A program made the position numbers and the translations under genes. A stretch of 47,147 bases of DNA from assembly GCF_010667575.1 (NCBI RefSeq), contig NZ_JAABNT010000022.1, forward strand, positions 1 through 47,147, given 5' to 3'. Below, in pieces: positions 26,416-33,668 of the stretch. Origin of the DNA: Sulfitobacter sediminilitoris (GTDB lineage: Bacteria > Pseudomonadota > Alphaproteobacteria > Rhodobacterales > Rhodobacteraceae). How positions within the stretch are numbered: the stretch's first letter is position 1; the number at the start of each line of letters is the position of its first letter. The notes under the pieces were generated by a model. That model made no database searches, was not told the origin of the DNA, and saw nothing but the letters and a program-made list of their open reading frames with translations.

Positions 26416-26889
26416 ACCACTCAACCCAACCTTTGACAGGTCTTTGTTGCGCAACACGCACCGGCAGGGGTCAACTAGAATAGGCTTCTAAAGGGAAGAT
26501 TCCTATTCAACAAGGAGAAACGTATAGCGAAACATATACCCGTGTACAGTGATTTATATACTCCCAGCGCTCAACAAGTTAAGTCATTGATTTAAAGTGT
26601 TTTACATTTCTTGCTAGCAATCTGGCGTGACGTATTCGCAACAGATCACCTCCCCCACAATGGAGTTTTTTCTGGCTCTTGGGTGGCTGGAAGCGCCTCA
26701 CGGCTACCCACAAAGGTTAGCACACAAATAAACGGGTTAAATTTTTAACCGGGTTATTTTAATAATCTGGTAATTTGTAAAATCAGATAATTTGTCTAAT
26801 CTAAGTGACGGACGTGGTGCGCCGGAGCTTCAGCAAAAGTTGCGCAAACAAGATGGTGAACCCGCCTGCCCAATCAAAAAGGAGTGTAG
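26416..26889. other. AT-rich intergenic region between the surface protein and partition genes
   Basis: About 470 bases without a supported gene. It holds the presumed leftward promoter region of the 1317-aa gene (around 26505-26575). At 26731-26750 there is a 7-bp dyad GGTTAAA-TT-TTTAACC within a run of AT-rich DNA up to about 26805 containing several AATxTG(G/T)TAAT-like words. Such AT-rich, dyad-containing DNA beside partition genes could be a regulatory or replication-linked site, but it has no recognised iterons. Confidence 0.4.
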
Positions 26890-27129
26890 ATGAGCAATCG
26901 AAAGAAACCGGAGCCTCCTGAGAATCCACAAGCCGCAGCCGAAGTACATCCGCCCCGCAAACGCCGTGGACGCAGGCCCAGCCCGCGCACGGGTCAGGTC
27001 CATGCGAAAGTACTGCCGAACGTCGCGAAAGAAATCAGCCGAGAGGCGGTCTTGCGAGGCGTGCAACAGGGAGTACTGATCGAGGAAGCCTGGGCACTCT
27101 ACAAGGCGCAGCGCGACGGCAAGGGCTGA
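26890..27129 (+). CDS. Small basic protein next to the partition locus, ribbon-helix-helix-like
   Basis: A 79-aa protein with a Pro/Arg-rich basic N-terminus (PPRKRRGRRPSPRTG) and a C-terminal half (QVHAKVLPNVAKEISREAVL, then RGVQQGVLIEEAWALYKAQR) that reads as one beta strand followed by two helices, as in ribbon-helix-helix DNA-binding proteins. AAGGAG lies 7 bases before the ATG. It converges on parB, and the parS-like palindrome lies between them. A role in copy control or partition regulation is plausible; the family is not identified. Confidence 0.6.
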   Translation: MSNRKKPEPPENPQAAAEVHPPRKRRGRRPSPRTGQVHAKVLPNVAKEISREAVLRGVQQGVLIEEAWALYKAQRDGKG

Positions 27130-27148
27130 GCCCTTATCACCCTCAAAT

Positions 27149-27164
27149 GTTTCGCGCGCGAAAC
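27149..27164. promoter_or_regulatory. parS: Putative plasmid centromere (parS)
   Basis: GTTTCGCGCGCGAAAC is a perfect 16-bp palindrome (18 bp with the flanking T and A). It fits GTTNNNNGCNNNNAAC, the centromere consensus of alphaproteobacterial RepABC-type plasmids, and its arms TGTTTC/GAAACA also match those of the chromosomal parS TGTTTCACGTGAAACA. It lies 41 bases downstream of the parB stop codon, where ParB would bind to pair and segregate plasmid copies. Confidence 0.75.
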
Positions 27165-27204
27165 AAATGGGGTCTGGCGCGAGGCGCAAATGGTGGGGCG
27201 GAAT

Positions 27205-28248
27205 TTAGCCTCCAGAGAGAACCGCGCGCAGGCGGTCGACAAGGGCATCGGTGACACCCGGACCGCTGAGCGTGAGCTTTGAACCGTTGCGGGTCATGTG
27301 CAGGCCGGGGGCGAATTCCTCGCCCGGGACCGTCTGCGACTTCGCGGGGTTGGTCTTAGGTTCCGCCGCCGCCTCCGGCTTCCCTTCCAGCGCCCCGGCA
27401 AGGATCGCCTGTTCGTCCTCCGCAGTGCGCGGCGCATCCTCGCCGAGCGCCTCCCGAAGTGCTTCGGCCAGCGCCGTATCCTCCAGCCGCTGCGCCAGAT
27501 CCAGCCCAAGGCGTTCGCCGATGGCCGCCGGATGCTGGAGTACCGCACCCAGCTCTTCGACGATGGGCAGGAAGGATTTGATCTTGGAGCGTTTCGCACG
27601 GCTCGCCGCGGCAAAGAGCACCTGCAGCGCCTTCTTGGAGCTGGGATAAACCCCAGCCTCGACCGTGCGGGCGACGATCTGGGCGCGCTCGTAATAGCTC
27701 AACCCAACGCGAACCTCGTTCTCCTCGACCATGGCGACATAAGCGTCTTGGGCGCTGGGAGGGCGGCGCACCAGCGCCTGCACCCGGTCGAAGCGCTCCT
27801 CCCCGGTTTCCGCATGGAGCCGCTTGAGTGCTGCCAGCCGCCGCGAGCCCGAGATCAGGCCATAGCGGCCCGGAGAAGTTTCGATCACCTCGATGGGGGT
27901 CTGCTGGCCGCGGGCCCGGATCGAGGTCATCAGGGTCTGCAGATCATCCTCGTCCATCAGCACCCGGTCACGCATCAGATGCGCAGGGTCGATGCGGGAA
28001 AGTGGCAGTTTCTGGATGAGCCGCCCCTCGCCCCGGGCCGAGGCCAGCTCGGCGCTGACCTCTTCAAGGGCGGCCTGTGCCGCCGCCGCCCCGGCCATAT
28101 CCGCGATAGGCGCAGCACCGGGAGCAAGACGGTTTCGCACCTGAACAGGCCCCGCCCCCACAGCAGCTTCGCTGAACATGCCCTTCACCTCCGGCGTGCG
28201 AGCCAGATCCTCAGCGGTGGGCGGGGTGAGGCGTTTGCGTTTGGCCAT
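27205..28248 (-). CDS. parB: ParB-family plasmid partition protein
   Basis: A 347-aa centromere-binding CTPase of the ParB/RepB family. After a ~90-residue N-terminal region, the ParB N-domain contains LPLSRIDPAHLMRDR, TSIRARGQQTPIEV and the nucleotide-binding box LISGSRRLAALKRLH. A central helix-turn-helix region follows (YYERAQIVARTVEAGVYPSS), and the C-terminal ~60 residues resemble a dimerisation domain. AAGGAGAGAC lies just before the ATG. It is co-transcribed with parA (77 bases upstream), and a centromere-like palindrome follows its stop codon. Confidence 0.92.
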   Translation of the reverse strand: MAKRKRLTPPTAEDLARTPEVKGMFSEAAVGAGPVQVRNRLAPGAAPIADMAGAAAAQAALEEVSAELASARGEGRLIQKLPLSRIDPAHLMRDRVLMDEDDLQTLMTSIRARGQQTPIEVIETSPGRYGLISGSRRLAALKRLHAETGEERFDRVQALVRRPPSAQDAYVAMVEENEVRVGLSYYERAQIVARTVEAGVYPSSKKALQVLFAAASRAKRSKIKSFLPIVEELGAVLQHPAAIGERLGLDLAQRLEDTALAEALREALGEDAPRTAEDEQAILAGALEGKPEAAAEPKTNPAKSQTVPGEEFAPGLHMTRNGSKLTLSGPGVTDALVDRLRAVLSGG

Positions 28249-28325
28249 CTGTCTCTCCTTTTACCCGTTACGTTATGGACCGGAGATAAGCCTTTCGTCA
28301 CCCCGGCGCCGTACCGCGTTACTAC

Positions 28326-29696
28326 TCAGGCCGCCTCCGTCTCGCGCTGGTCGCGCCGCCAGGCCCCGATCAGCAAGCGTTTGAAGGCGGCATAGGTGGC
28401 ATCAAACGTCTGCCGACCCCGGGCGTAAGTCTCGCGGTTAAAGTCACGGTAATCGGCCTCGTAGATGCCGTTCACGCTCTCGCCCGCCTGCCCGATGAGT
28501 GCTGTGAAATCCTGTCGGTGCGGCAGCAGGGTTGGGCCAAGGTAGGCCTGCATGAGGGCCGCCATCTCGGCTTGTTGCGCGCCGTCGTAGCGGGTAATGA
28601 CCGCGCGCACGGCGTCCCATTCAAAAGCCATACCCTCGCGCCCTAGGGCACGGGCGGCCATGTTCTCGCTCTCCTCGATGGAACCGAAGGTGGCGTGCAG
28701 CATGTCGAAGAAACGCCCCGTGGAATCGAATTCGAGGAAAGACGCGCCGAGCGGCACCAACAGGATGTCGGACGCAGATAGCCCGTTGATCGTGAGATAC
28801 CCAAGGGCAGGGGGCGTATCGACAAAGATCACATCGTAGGCCTCGAGCACGCCGTCCGCCTCGAGCCGGTCGGAGAGCGCGTCCCAGAGTTTCCAGCGCC
28901 GTGCGGCCATGCGCCAGACGGGGATCTGGAACTCCGCCCAGTAGAGGTTCAGCTGCGCACCGATCAGATCGATGTTGGGCCAATGGGTTTTCTGGATGAG
29001 GTCCGGTGCGCGCACTTTGAGCGCCTCGGCCAGCGTGTCGTCGATGGGAATGGTTGTTTCGCCGCGCGACAAACGTGCGTGGTTCTCCTCCTGCGCGGCT
29101 TCCGCATAGTGGCGGGCGAGCAAGGGAAAGACTGTCTGCCATTCGTCCTCGACCTTGCCGCCGAAGATCGAGGTCATGGAGCCCTGGCTGTCGAGGTCGA
29201 TCACCAACACCCGGTAGCCATCGAGCGCTGCCGACATCGCCAGATGTGCCGCCGTAGAGGTTTTGCCCACGCCGCCTTTGAAATTTGCGACTGCCACGAT
29301 CTTGGCGGGCTGGCCCTTGGGGCGGTAGGGGCGATATTCCTTAGCCTTCGACCCCTCCTCGCTGAAATGGACGCGCAGGCGCAGTACCTCGTCGAGGCTG
29401 AACCATTTGGCCCCACTCTCGGTTTTAGTGCGGCCTTGGGGTAGCTCGGGGTTGGCCTTAAGCACTCGGCGGAAATGGGCAGGTGCAACGGGGATCAGAT
29501 ACTTGGTGATTTCCCATGTCGAGAAGAGCCGCAAGTTTTTCTCCCCTGTCTCGTCCATGCCCCGTGCGGCTAGGTCATCGCGACCCCGCGCACAGGCTGC
29601 CGCTAGGTCGCGAAACCTGGCGGTGGAATTTGGAGTTCCCAGATCGGCCAGCGCTTGATCGGGGTTGATGTTGAAATAGGGAGGAAGCTCTGCCAC
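28326..29696 (-). CDS. parA: ParA-family partition ATPase
   Basis: A 456-aa Walker-type partition ATPase that drives plasmid segregation with ParB. The N-terminal ~110 residues form a DNA-binding region (LRLFSTWEITKYLIPVAPAH, then FRRVLKANPELP), typical of larger ParA/RepA-like proteins that autoregulate. The deviant Walker A box is FKGGVGKTSTAAHLA (residue ~140); Walker A' and B are VLVIDLDSQGS and VIFVDTPPALG. I prefer the GTG at 29696 (VAELPPYFNINPDQALAD) because a promoter-like stretch (TTGGTA, 17 bases, CATATC) lies just upstream; an ATG at 29750 would give 474 aa with an unusual N-terminus. It is divergent from repA across the putative origin. Confidence 0.9.
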   Translation of the reverse strand: MAELPPYFNINPDQALADLGTPNSTARFRDLAAACARGRDDLAARGMDETGEKNLRLFSTWEITKYLIPVAPAHFRRVLKANPELPQGRTKTESGAKWFSLDEVLRLRVHFSEEGSKAKEYRPYRPKGQPAKIVAVANFKGGVGKTSTAAHLAMSAALDGYRVLVIDLDSQGSMTSIFGGKVEDEWQTVFPLLARHYAEAAQEENHARLSRGETTIPIDDTLAEALKVRAPDLIQKTHWPNIDLIGAQLNLYWAEFQIPVWRMAARRWKLWDALSDRLEADGVLEAYDVIFVDTPPALGYLTINGLSASDILLVPLGASFLEFDSTGRFFDMLHATFGSIEESENMAARALGREGMAFEWDAVRAVITRYDGAQQAEMAALMQAYLGPTLLPHRQDFTALIGQAGESVNGIYEADYRDFNRETYARGRQTFDATYAAFKRLLIGAWRRDQRETEAA

Positions 29697-29726
29697 GTTT
29701 GATCCACTCGATATGCTATGTTTCTT

Positions 29727-29771
29727 ACAATGTACCAAAAAACACGTCACATGTAATAAAAATCATTACAT
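29727..29771. promoter_or_regulatory. Putative operator of the parAB operon
   Basis: Three related words cluster just upstream of the preferred parA start: TTACAATGTA at about 29725-29734, and ATGTAAT (29751-29757) facing ATTACAT (29765-29771) across 7 bases. The dyad overlaps the probable parA promoter on the minus strand, which is where ParA-type autorepression usually acts. Predicted from sequence symmetry only. Confidence 0.45.
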
Positions 29772-30123
29772 TGCGTGGCTTTTCTCAGAAATTTGGCCTT
29801 CTCTGGTTCAAGTCTCCGGTTGGAGAGCGAAAAAATCAACGTGTTAATTTGTGTTATTATTTTAGTTACGCTTCTTGCCTTGCCAACTATCCCATTAAGA
29901 TCAAAGGGGATAATCGGATTGAGAAGGATGAGTCCGACTCTGAAACCACGCTTGTCCGACTCCGAACCCCCGATAAAGCGATTCTGATCCCCCGATGCGC
30001 CTCTGGACAGGACTTATCCATAGGACTTAGCGTCAGTGTCAATGAAACCACGATTCCCAGCAGGATACCTCTGGGGGTCAGGCACACCCAAAAACGGGGG
30101 CCGAGCAGGGAGCGCATAAGGTT
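29772..30123. other. Putative origin of replication (oriV) upstream of repA
   Basis: This 350-base gap between parA and repA has origin-like features: an AT-rich stretch at 29838-29875, a DnaA-box-like TTATCCATA at 30014-30022 (one mismatch to TTATCCACA), and imperfect direct repeats such as GTCCGACTC (near 29933 and 29955) and CCCCCGAT (near 29967 and 29990) that could be RepA-binding iterons. No convincing gene lies here, although weak open frames cross it. Confidence 0.55.
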
Positions 30124-31119
30124 ATGACCATCCCCGGATTGCTGCCGGACAGGCACTCGACATCGGATTTTTTCGTCTGTGACATCTTCGATGCGGTGCC
30201 CAAGGATGACCTCGCCTCGATGGAGCATCCGGTCTTTACGCTCTCCACTCGTCCTGACCGGCGGATCCTAAATTACGCTCACAACGGCACCGAGATCACC
30301 GTGGTGCCCTCGGTCCGGGGGCTGGCCACGATCCACGACAAGGACATCCTGATCTTCTGCATCAGCCAGCTGATGGCGGCGCTGAACGCCGGGCGCGAGA
30401 TCAGCCGCACCCTGACCCTGCGCGCCCATGACCTGCTGATCGCCACCAATCGCGAAACTTCCGGTGACGCCTACCGTCGCCTGCGCGAGGCCTTCGAGCG
30501 GCTGGCGGGCACGCGGATCACCACCAATATCGAAACGGGGGGTCGGGAGGTGACCACCGGCTTTGGCCTCATCGAGAGCTGGGAGATCGTGCGCCGCAGC
30601 AGGGGAGGCCGGATGATCTCCGTCTCGGTGACACTCTCGGAATGGCTTTACCGCGCGGTGATCTCGAAATCGGTGCTAACGCTCAGCCGCGATTATTTCC
30701 GCCTGCGCAAACCGCTGGAGCGGCGCATCTATGAACTGGCGCGCAAGCATTGCGGCCGCCAGCCAGCCTGGCGGGTCTCGGTGGAGGTGCTTTTGAAGAA
30801 ATCCGGCTCTGCCTCCCCGCGCCGGGTGTTTCGCGCGATGCTGCGCGAGATGATCCGCACTAACCACCTGCCCGATTACACGCTGGAGGAAGAACCGGGC
30901 GACATCATCCGCGTCATCCCCCGCGCGGTGCTGGTGGACGAGGCCCCGCCGGTCTCGCCTGCCGCAATCGAGACTGCGCGGGGGCTAATGCCAGGGGTGG
31001 ATGTCTACGCGCTTGAGGCCGATTGGCGCGCTTTCTGGGCGGCCTCCGGCCGACCACGCCTGCGCTCGGTTGACGGGGCTTTCCTGGGCTTCGTACGCGC
31101 GCGCGGGGGGCAGGGCTGA
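30124..31119 (+). CDS. repA: Plasmid replication initiator protein A (RepA/RPA family)
   Basis: A 331-aa replicase of the alphaproteobacterial 'replication initiator protein A' family (Pfam RPA). Conserved stretches include MEHPVFTLSTRPDRRILNYA, RGLATIHDKDILIFCISQLM, YRRLREAFERLAGTRITTNI and YFRLRKPLERRIYELARKHC, which form winged-helix domains binding the origin. The start ATG is preceded by AAGG. It lies divergent to parAB with the putative oriV between. This parAB-repA arrangement is the RepA plasmid type of roseobacters, distinct from RepABC, RepB and DnaA-like types, and it determines the compatibility group. No second replicase is seen in the window. Confidence 0.9.
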   Translation: MTIPGLLPDRHSTSDFFVCDIFDAVPKDDLASMEHPVFTLSTRPDRRILNYAHNGTEITVVPSVRGLATIHDKDILIFCISQLMAALNAGREISRTLTLRAHDLLIATNRETSGDAYRRLREAFERLAGTRITTNIETGGREVTTGFGLIESWEIVRRSRGGRMISVSVTLSEWLYRAVISKSVLTLSRDYFRLRKPLERRIYELARKHCGRQPAWRVSVEVLLKKSGSASPRRVFRAMLREMIRTNHLPDYTLEEEPGDIIRVIPRAVLVDEAPPVSPAAIETARGLMPGVDVYALEADWRAFWAASGRPRLRSVDGAFLGFVRARGGQG

Positions 31120-31173
31120 ACTACCCGCGCCCCGCGCCTCCTGCCGAAAGCAAGAGGGAAGTAGGGGTTCAGG

Positions 31174-31739
31174 TGACCTGCCCCCGAAACTTCCCTCGTT
31201 CTGATGTAGAGTTTTCTCAACCTTTTGAAGGAGCAAACGAATGCGAAAGAGCCGTTTCACGGAATCCCAGATCATTGGGATGATCAAAGAACAGGAAGCC
31301 GGGCTGCCGACGGCGGAGGTGGCCATAACCTCAAAGCAGCCCGTCCTCCCGAGGTGCTACGGGACAGAGTTCACCAGCCGGGCGATCCTGAAATGGGCCA
31401 ACGAGAACGATGTTGATTGGCACTACATCGACCCCGGCAAGCCGCAGCAGAACGCCTTCATCGAAAGCTTCAACGGTAGCCTGCGCGATGAACTCCTGAA
31501 CGAGGAAATGTTCGACAGTCTGGACGATGCAAGGCGCAAGCTGGCGCTCTGGCGATACGACTACAACCACGTCAGGCCGCACTCGTCGCTCGGAAATCAA
31601 ACACCCGCAGAAGCGCGCCGGACGCTTGAGCTAAATGAGGCTCCGCGCCTGGCGCGCTTGCCCAAACCAACGACGACGAATATGAAAACCAGACCCGCAG
31701 ACTCTCGTTATGAATGAGGGAGCCTCGGGGGGCAGGTCA
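31174..31739 (+). mobile_element. Miniature IS3-family element, internally deleted, with 4-bp target duplication
   Basis: The terminal repeats begin TGACCTGCCCCC (31174-31185) and end GGGGGGCAGGTCA (31727-31739), and both sides are flanked by CAGG (31170-31173 and 31740-31743). At 566 bp the element is less than half the size of a normal IS3-family member (~1.2-1.3 kb). Intact ends mean it could be moved by a full-length relative. Confidence 0.85.
31241..31717 (+). pseudogene. OrfA-OrfB deletion fusion of an IS3-family transposase
   Basis: The first ~27 residues are the OrfA start ([20 protein letters not shown], then GLPTAEV). The frame then passes without interruption into the C-terminal third of Orf[41 protein letters not shown] and [20 protein letters not shown]. 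The deletion removes the rest of OrfA and the first catalytic acids of the DDE triad, leaving the last E (IESFNG). It cannot be an active transposase, but the 158-codon frame is open and has a ribosome binding site (AAGGAG). Confidence 0.8.
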
Positions 31740-31752
31740 CAGGCCATGTGCT

Positions 31753-31890
31753 GTGTGGGTCAATTCGACAGTGCGCTTTTGGTAATAATGTTTACCGACA
31801 TCTCCTATCGCCTCCACGGTGGGCAGGGAACTTGCCTATGCAAGAGGCGGCAAGGGTCGCGCTGCCCTCAACCGAAGGATTCAGTCATTA
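31753..31890 (+). pseudogene. Decayed fragment of the coiled-coil methyltransferase gene
   Basis: The frame reads CVGQFDSALLVIMFTDISYR followed by LHG, matching residues ~103-125 of the intact protein at 33669-34784 (RVGQSDSALLARMFTDISRR). After a frameshift it continues as ALPSTEGF, matching KLPSTEGF there. DNA similarity spans about 31753-31890 against 33976-34112. It lies directly beside the miniature IS3 element and just before the convergent methyltransferase gene, so it marks a lost second copy of the polysaccharide gene. Confidence 0.75.
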
Positions 31891-31906
31891 GTAACGCACA
31901 TCGTTT

Positions 31907-33442
31907 TTAAAAAACTTCCCAAGCTTTCCATTTTTCGATAGTGATCTGAAGGAATTTGTCGGCCAGTTTGACTGCATACGGTGAGATGGATTGTTGACCT
32001 TGGGGAACGGGTGGTTCTTTCGGTGCAAGAGGTTTCCCCAGATCGGCAAGACGGGCTACCAGCTTGCGTGCTAGTTTCTCAGGGTCCTTGGCAGCGGGTT
32101 CCCTCAAAAACTCGCGAAACATGATGAGTTCTTTGTCACTTACTTTCACGACGTTTCCAAGCTGCGGTGCAGCAAGGTAGTTATAGGGGCTCCCTTGTGC
32201 GACGCTTTCGGCAATTACCCTGTTGAGAGTCTTTGCAGGGGCTGCGTTGGCCGAGGGTCTATGTAGAACAATGACTCCGGCGTGTAGCATAATGTTCATC
32301 GCTCTGATGGTATCACCCAAAGTCCGCGGTTTGGTGCCAGGCACTGAAATAAGCTCACGCACCTTTTTGGAGCCGGTTTCAAAAGCTTCCAGAAGAGGCT
32401 GGTAGACTTCCGCTTTACCCAAAACGCTGCTCCCAGCTAGTTTGAATTCCAGTTCATTGCCTTCGGGCCGACTGATCTGGACAAAGGCCGTATTCAGCAG
32501 TGTTGCCTTCTGTTCTCCTGGCCATAGAGGTGCCTTTCCGCGTGCGAATACGTCTTGGCGAAAATTCTCGTTCACAAGTACGTCTGTCATCACCTCACGG
32601 ATAATTTGGTCATCGTACTGTTCAAGAATTTCTTTCTGTTGTTGGGAAAGCGTGATCTCTCGGTGGAAATCACCCACGCGCGCTGAGCTAACGTATGACA
32701 GCTTCGCCGCACTAACCTCATTGATTAATTGGTCGAACCATACTGGGTGCCAGGAATCGTGGAGGTACTCATGCGCGAGATATGAACGGTTCTGCTTTGC
32801 TATGTGCTCTAGAAGCTCTCTTATTTCGGGTAGAGCTTCGGTCATCTTAGAGTTGGCACTTATCAGCGCGCCCATGCGGCTGATACCGTCTGAAATTGCC
32901 TTATAGCTCTGTGTTCTGTCGAATTTTTGCCATAGGCGTAGCAGGTGCTGTAGGGGAAGGGTCGTGTTACAGCCCGGCAGTGTATTGTAAGATAAATAGA
33001 CGAGTGCTCCTGGCGCTGCAGAATGCTTCATGGTTTGTATCATGGCGTTTCGAACGGGCTCGCTCAGCCATGTAAACAGTCCATGGGCTGACACGTAGTT
33101 GAATGTTCCCCAATCGGCAGGCCAGTCTCTCGCCAGATCGATAAAATCGGCCTCCTCGAAGCGAATATTTGTCAGGCCAGCATCGGCAACTAATTTCCTT
33201 CCATGAGCGATGTGAACTGGGTTGATATCGACGCCTAGAAACTCGTGCTCGGGAGACAGTGCCGCCATCAGGGCCAGGCCAAAGCCAAAGCCGCAACCCA
33301 ACTCCAGATAGCGCGCATTATCTGAAGGAGCCCTTATGCTCTGGACTGTAGCGACATAGTCCAGCCAATTAGGAGAAAGTTCACGATAATAACCATAAGT
33401 ATATGGAATTTCTGTATTATACCCTGAGGACCATTGGGACAT
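31907..33442 (-). CDS. SAM-dependent methyltransferase with methyltransferase regulatory domain
   Basis: A 511-aa protein. Residues ~10-190 are a class I methyltransferase fold with motif I (ARYLELGCGFGFGLALMAAL) and motif II (HEFLGVDINP). The middle part (residues ~200-290) matches the regulatory region found in this group (PF10119 type), and the C-terminal part is an all-helical/winged domain ending in an Ala/Pro/Lys-rich tail. Substrate unknown; relatives occur in surface polysaccharide and flagellin-modification loci. I start at the ATG at 33442 (MSQWSSGYNTEIPYTYGYYR); a GTG five codons upstream (33457) is possible, and neither has a strong ribosome binding site. Its base composition is visibly AT-richer than the adjacent glycosyltransferase operon, suggesting separate acquisition. 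Confidence 0.8.
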   Translation of the reverse strand: MSQWSSGYNTEIPYTYGYYRELSPNWLDYVATVQSIRAPSDNARYLELGCGFGFGLALMAALSPEHEFLGVDINPVHIAHGRKLVADAGLTNIRFEEADFIDLARDWPADWGTFNYVSAHGLFTWLSEPVRNAMIQTMKHSAAPGALVYLSYNTLPGCNTTLPLQHLLRLWQKFDRTQSYKAISDGISRMGALISANSKMTEALPEIRELLEHIAKQNRSYLAHEYLHDSWHPVWFDQLINEVSAAKLSYVSSARVGDFHREITLSQQQKEILEQYDDQIIREVMTDVLVNENFRQDVFARGKAPLWPGEQKATLLNTAFVQISRPEGNELEFKLAGSSVLGKAEVYQPLLEAFETGSKKVRELISVPGTKPRTLGDTIRAMNIMLHAGVIVLHRPSANAAPAKTLNRVIAESVAQGSPYNYLAAPQLGNVVKVSDKELIMFREFLREPAAKDPEKLARKLVARLADLGKPLAPKEPPVPQGQQSISPYAVKLADKFLQITIEKWKAWEVF

Positions 33443-33668
33443 TAGTACACTACTCACTCAGTTAATGTTTCGCCAGGTCGATAGTATGATTTTGAACTTG
33501 ATCCAATCGTCCCGGATTGATTGTTAGTTTATGATTGGCTTTTAGTCTATCTGGCTGGGTAATGGTTTCGGCTGCCGATCTTGACCATAGCCAGATCAAC
33601 AGAAACAACAGATACCTAAGCGGCCCGGATCAGAGGGTAGCGTTACTTCTGGAAAGGAGATCTGAGCT

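Noticed and set aside
27205..31119. RepABC replication operon.
   Set aside because: parA and parB are divergent from the replicase, and the replicase is of the RepA/RPA type, not RepC; only the centromere consensus resembles RepABC plasmids.
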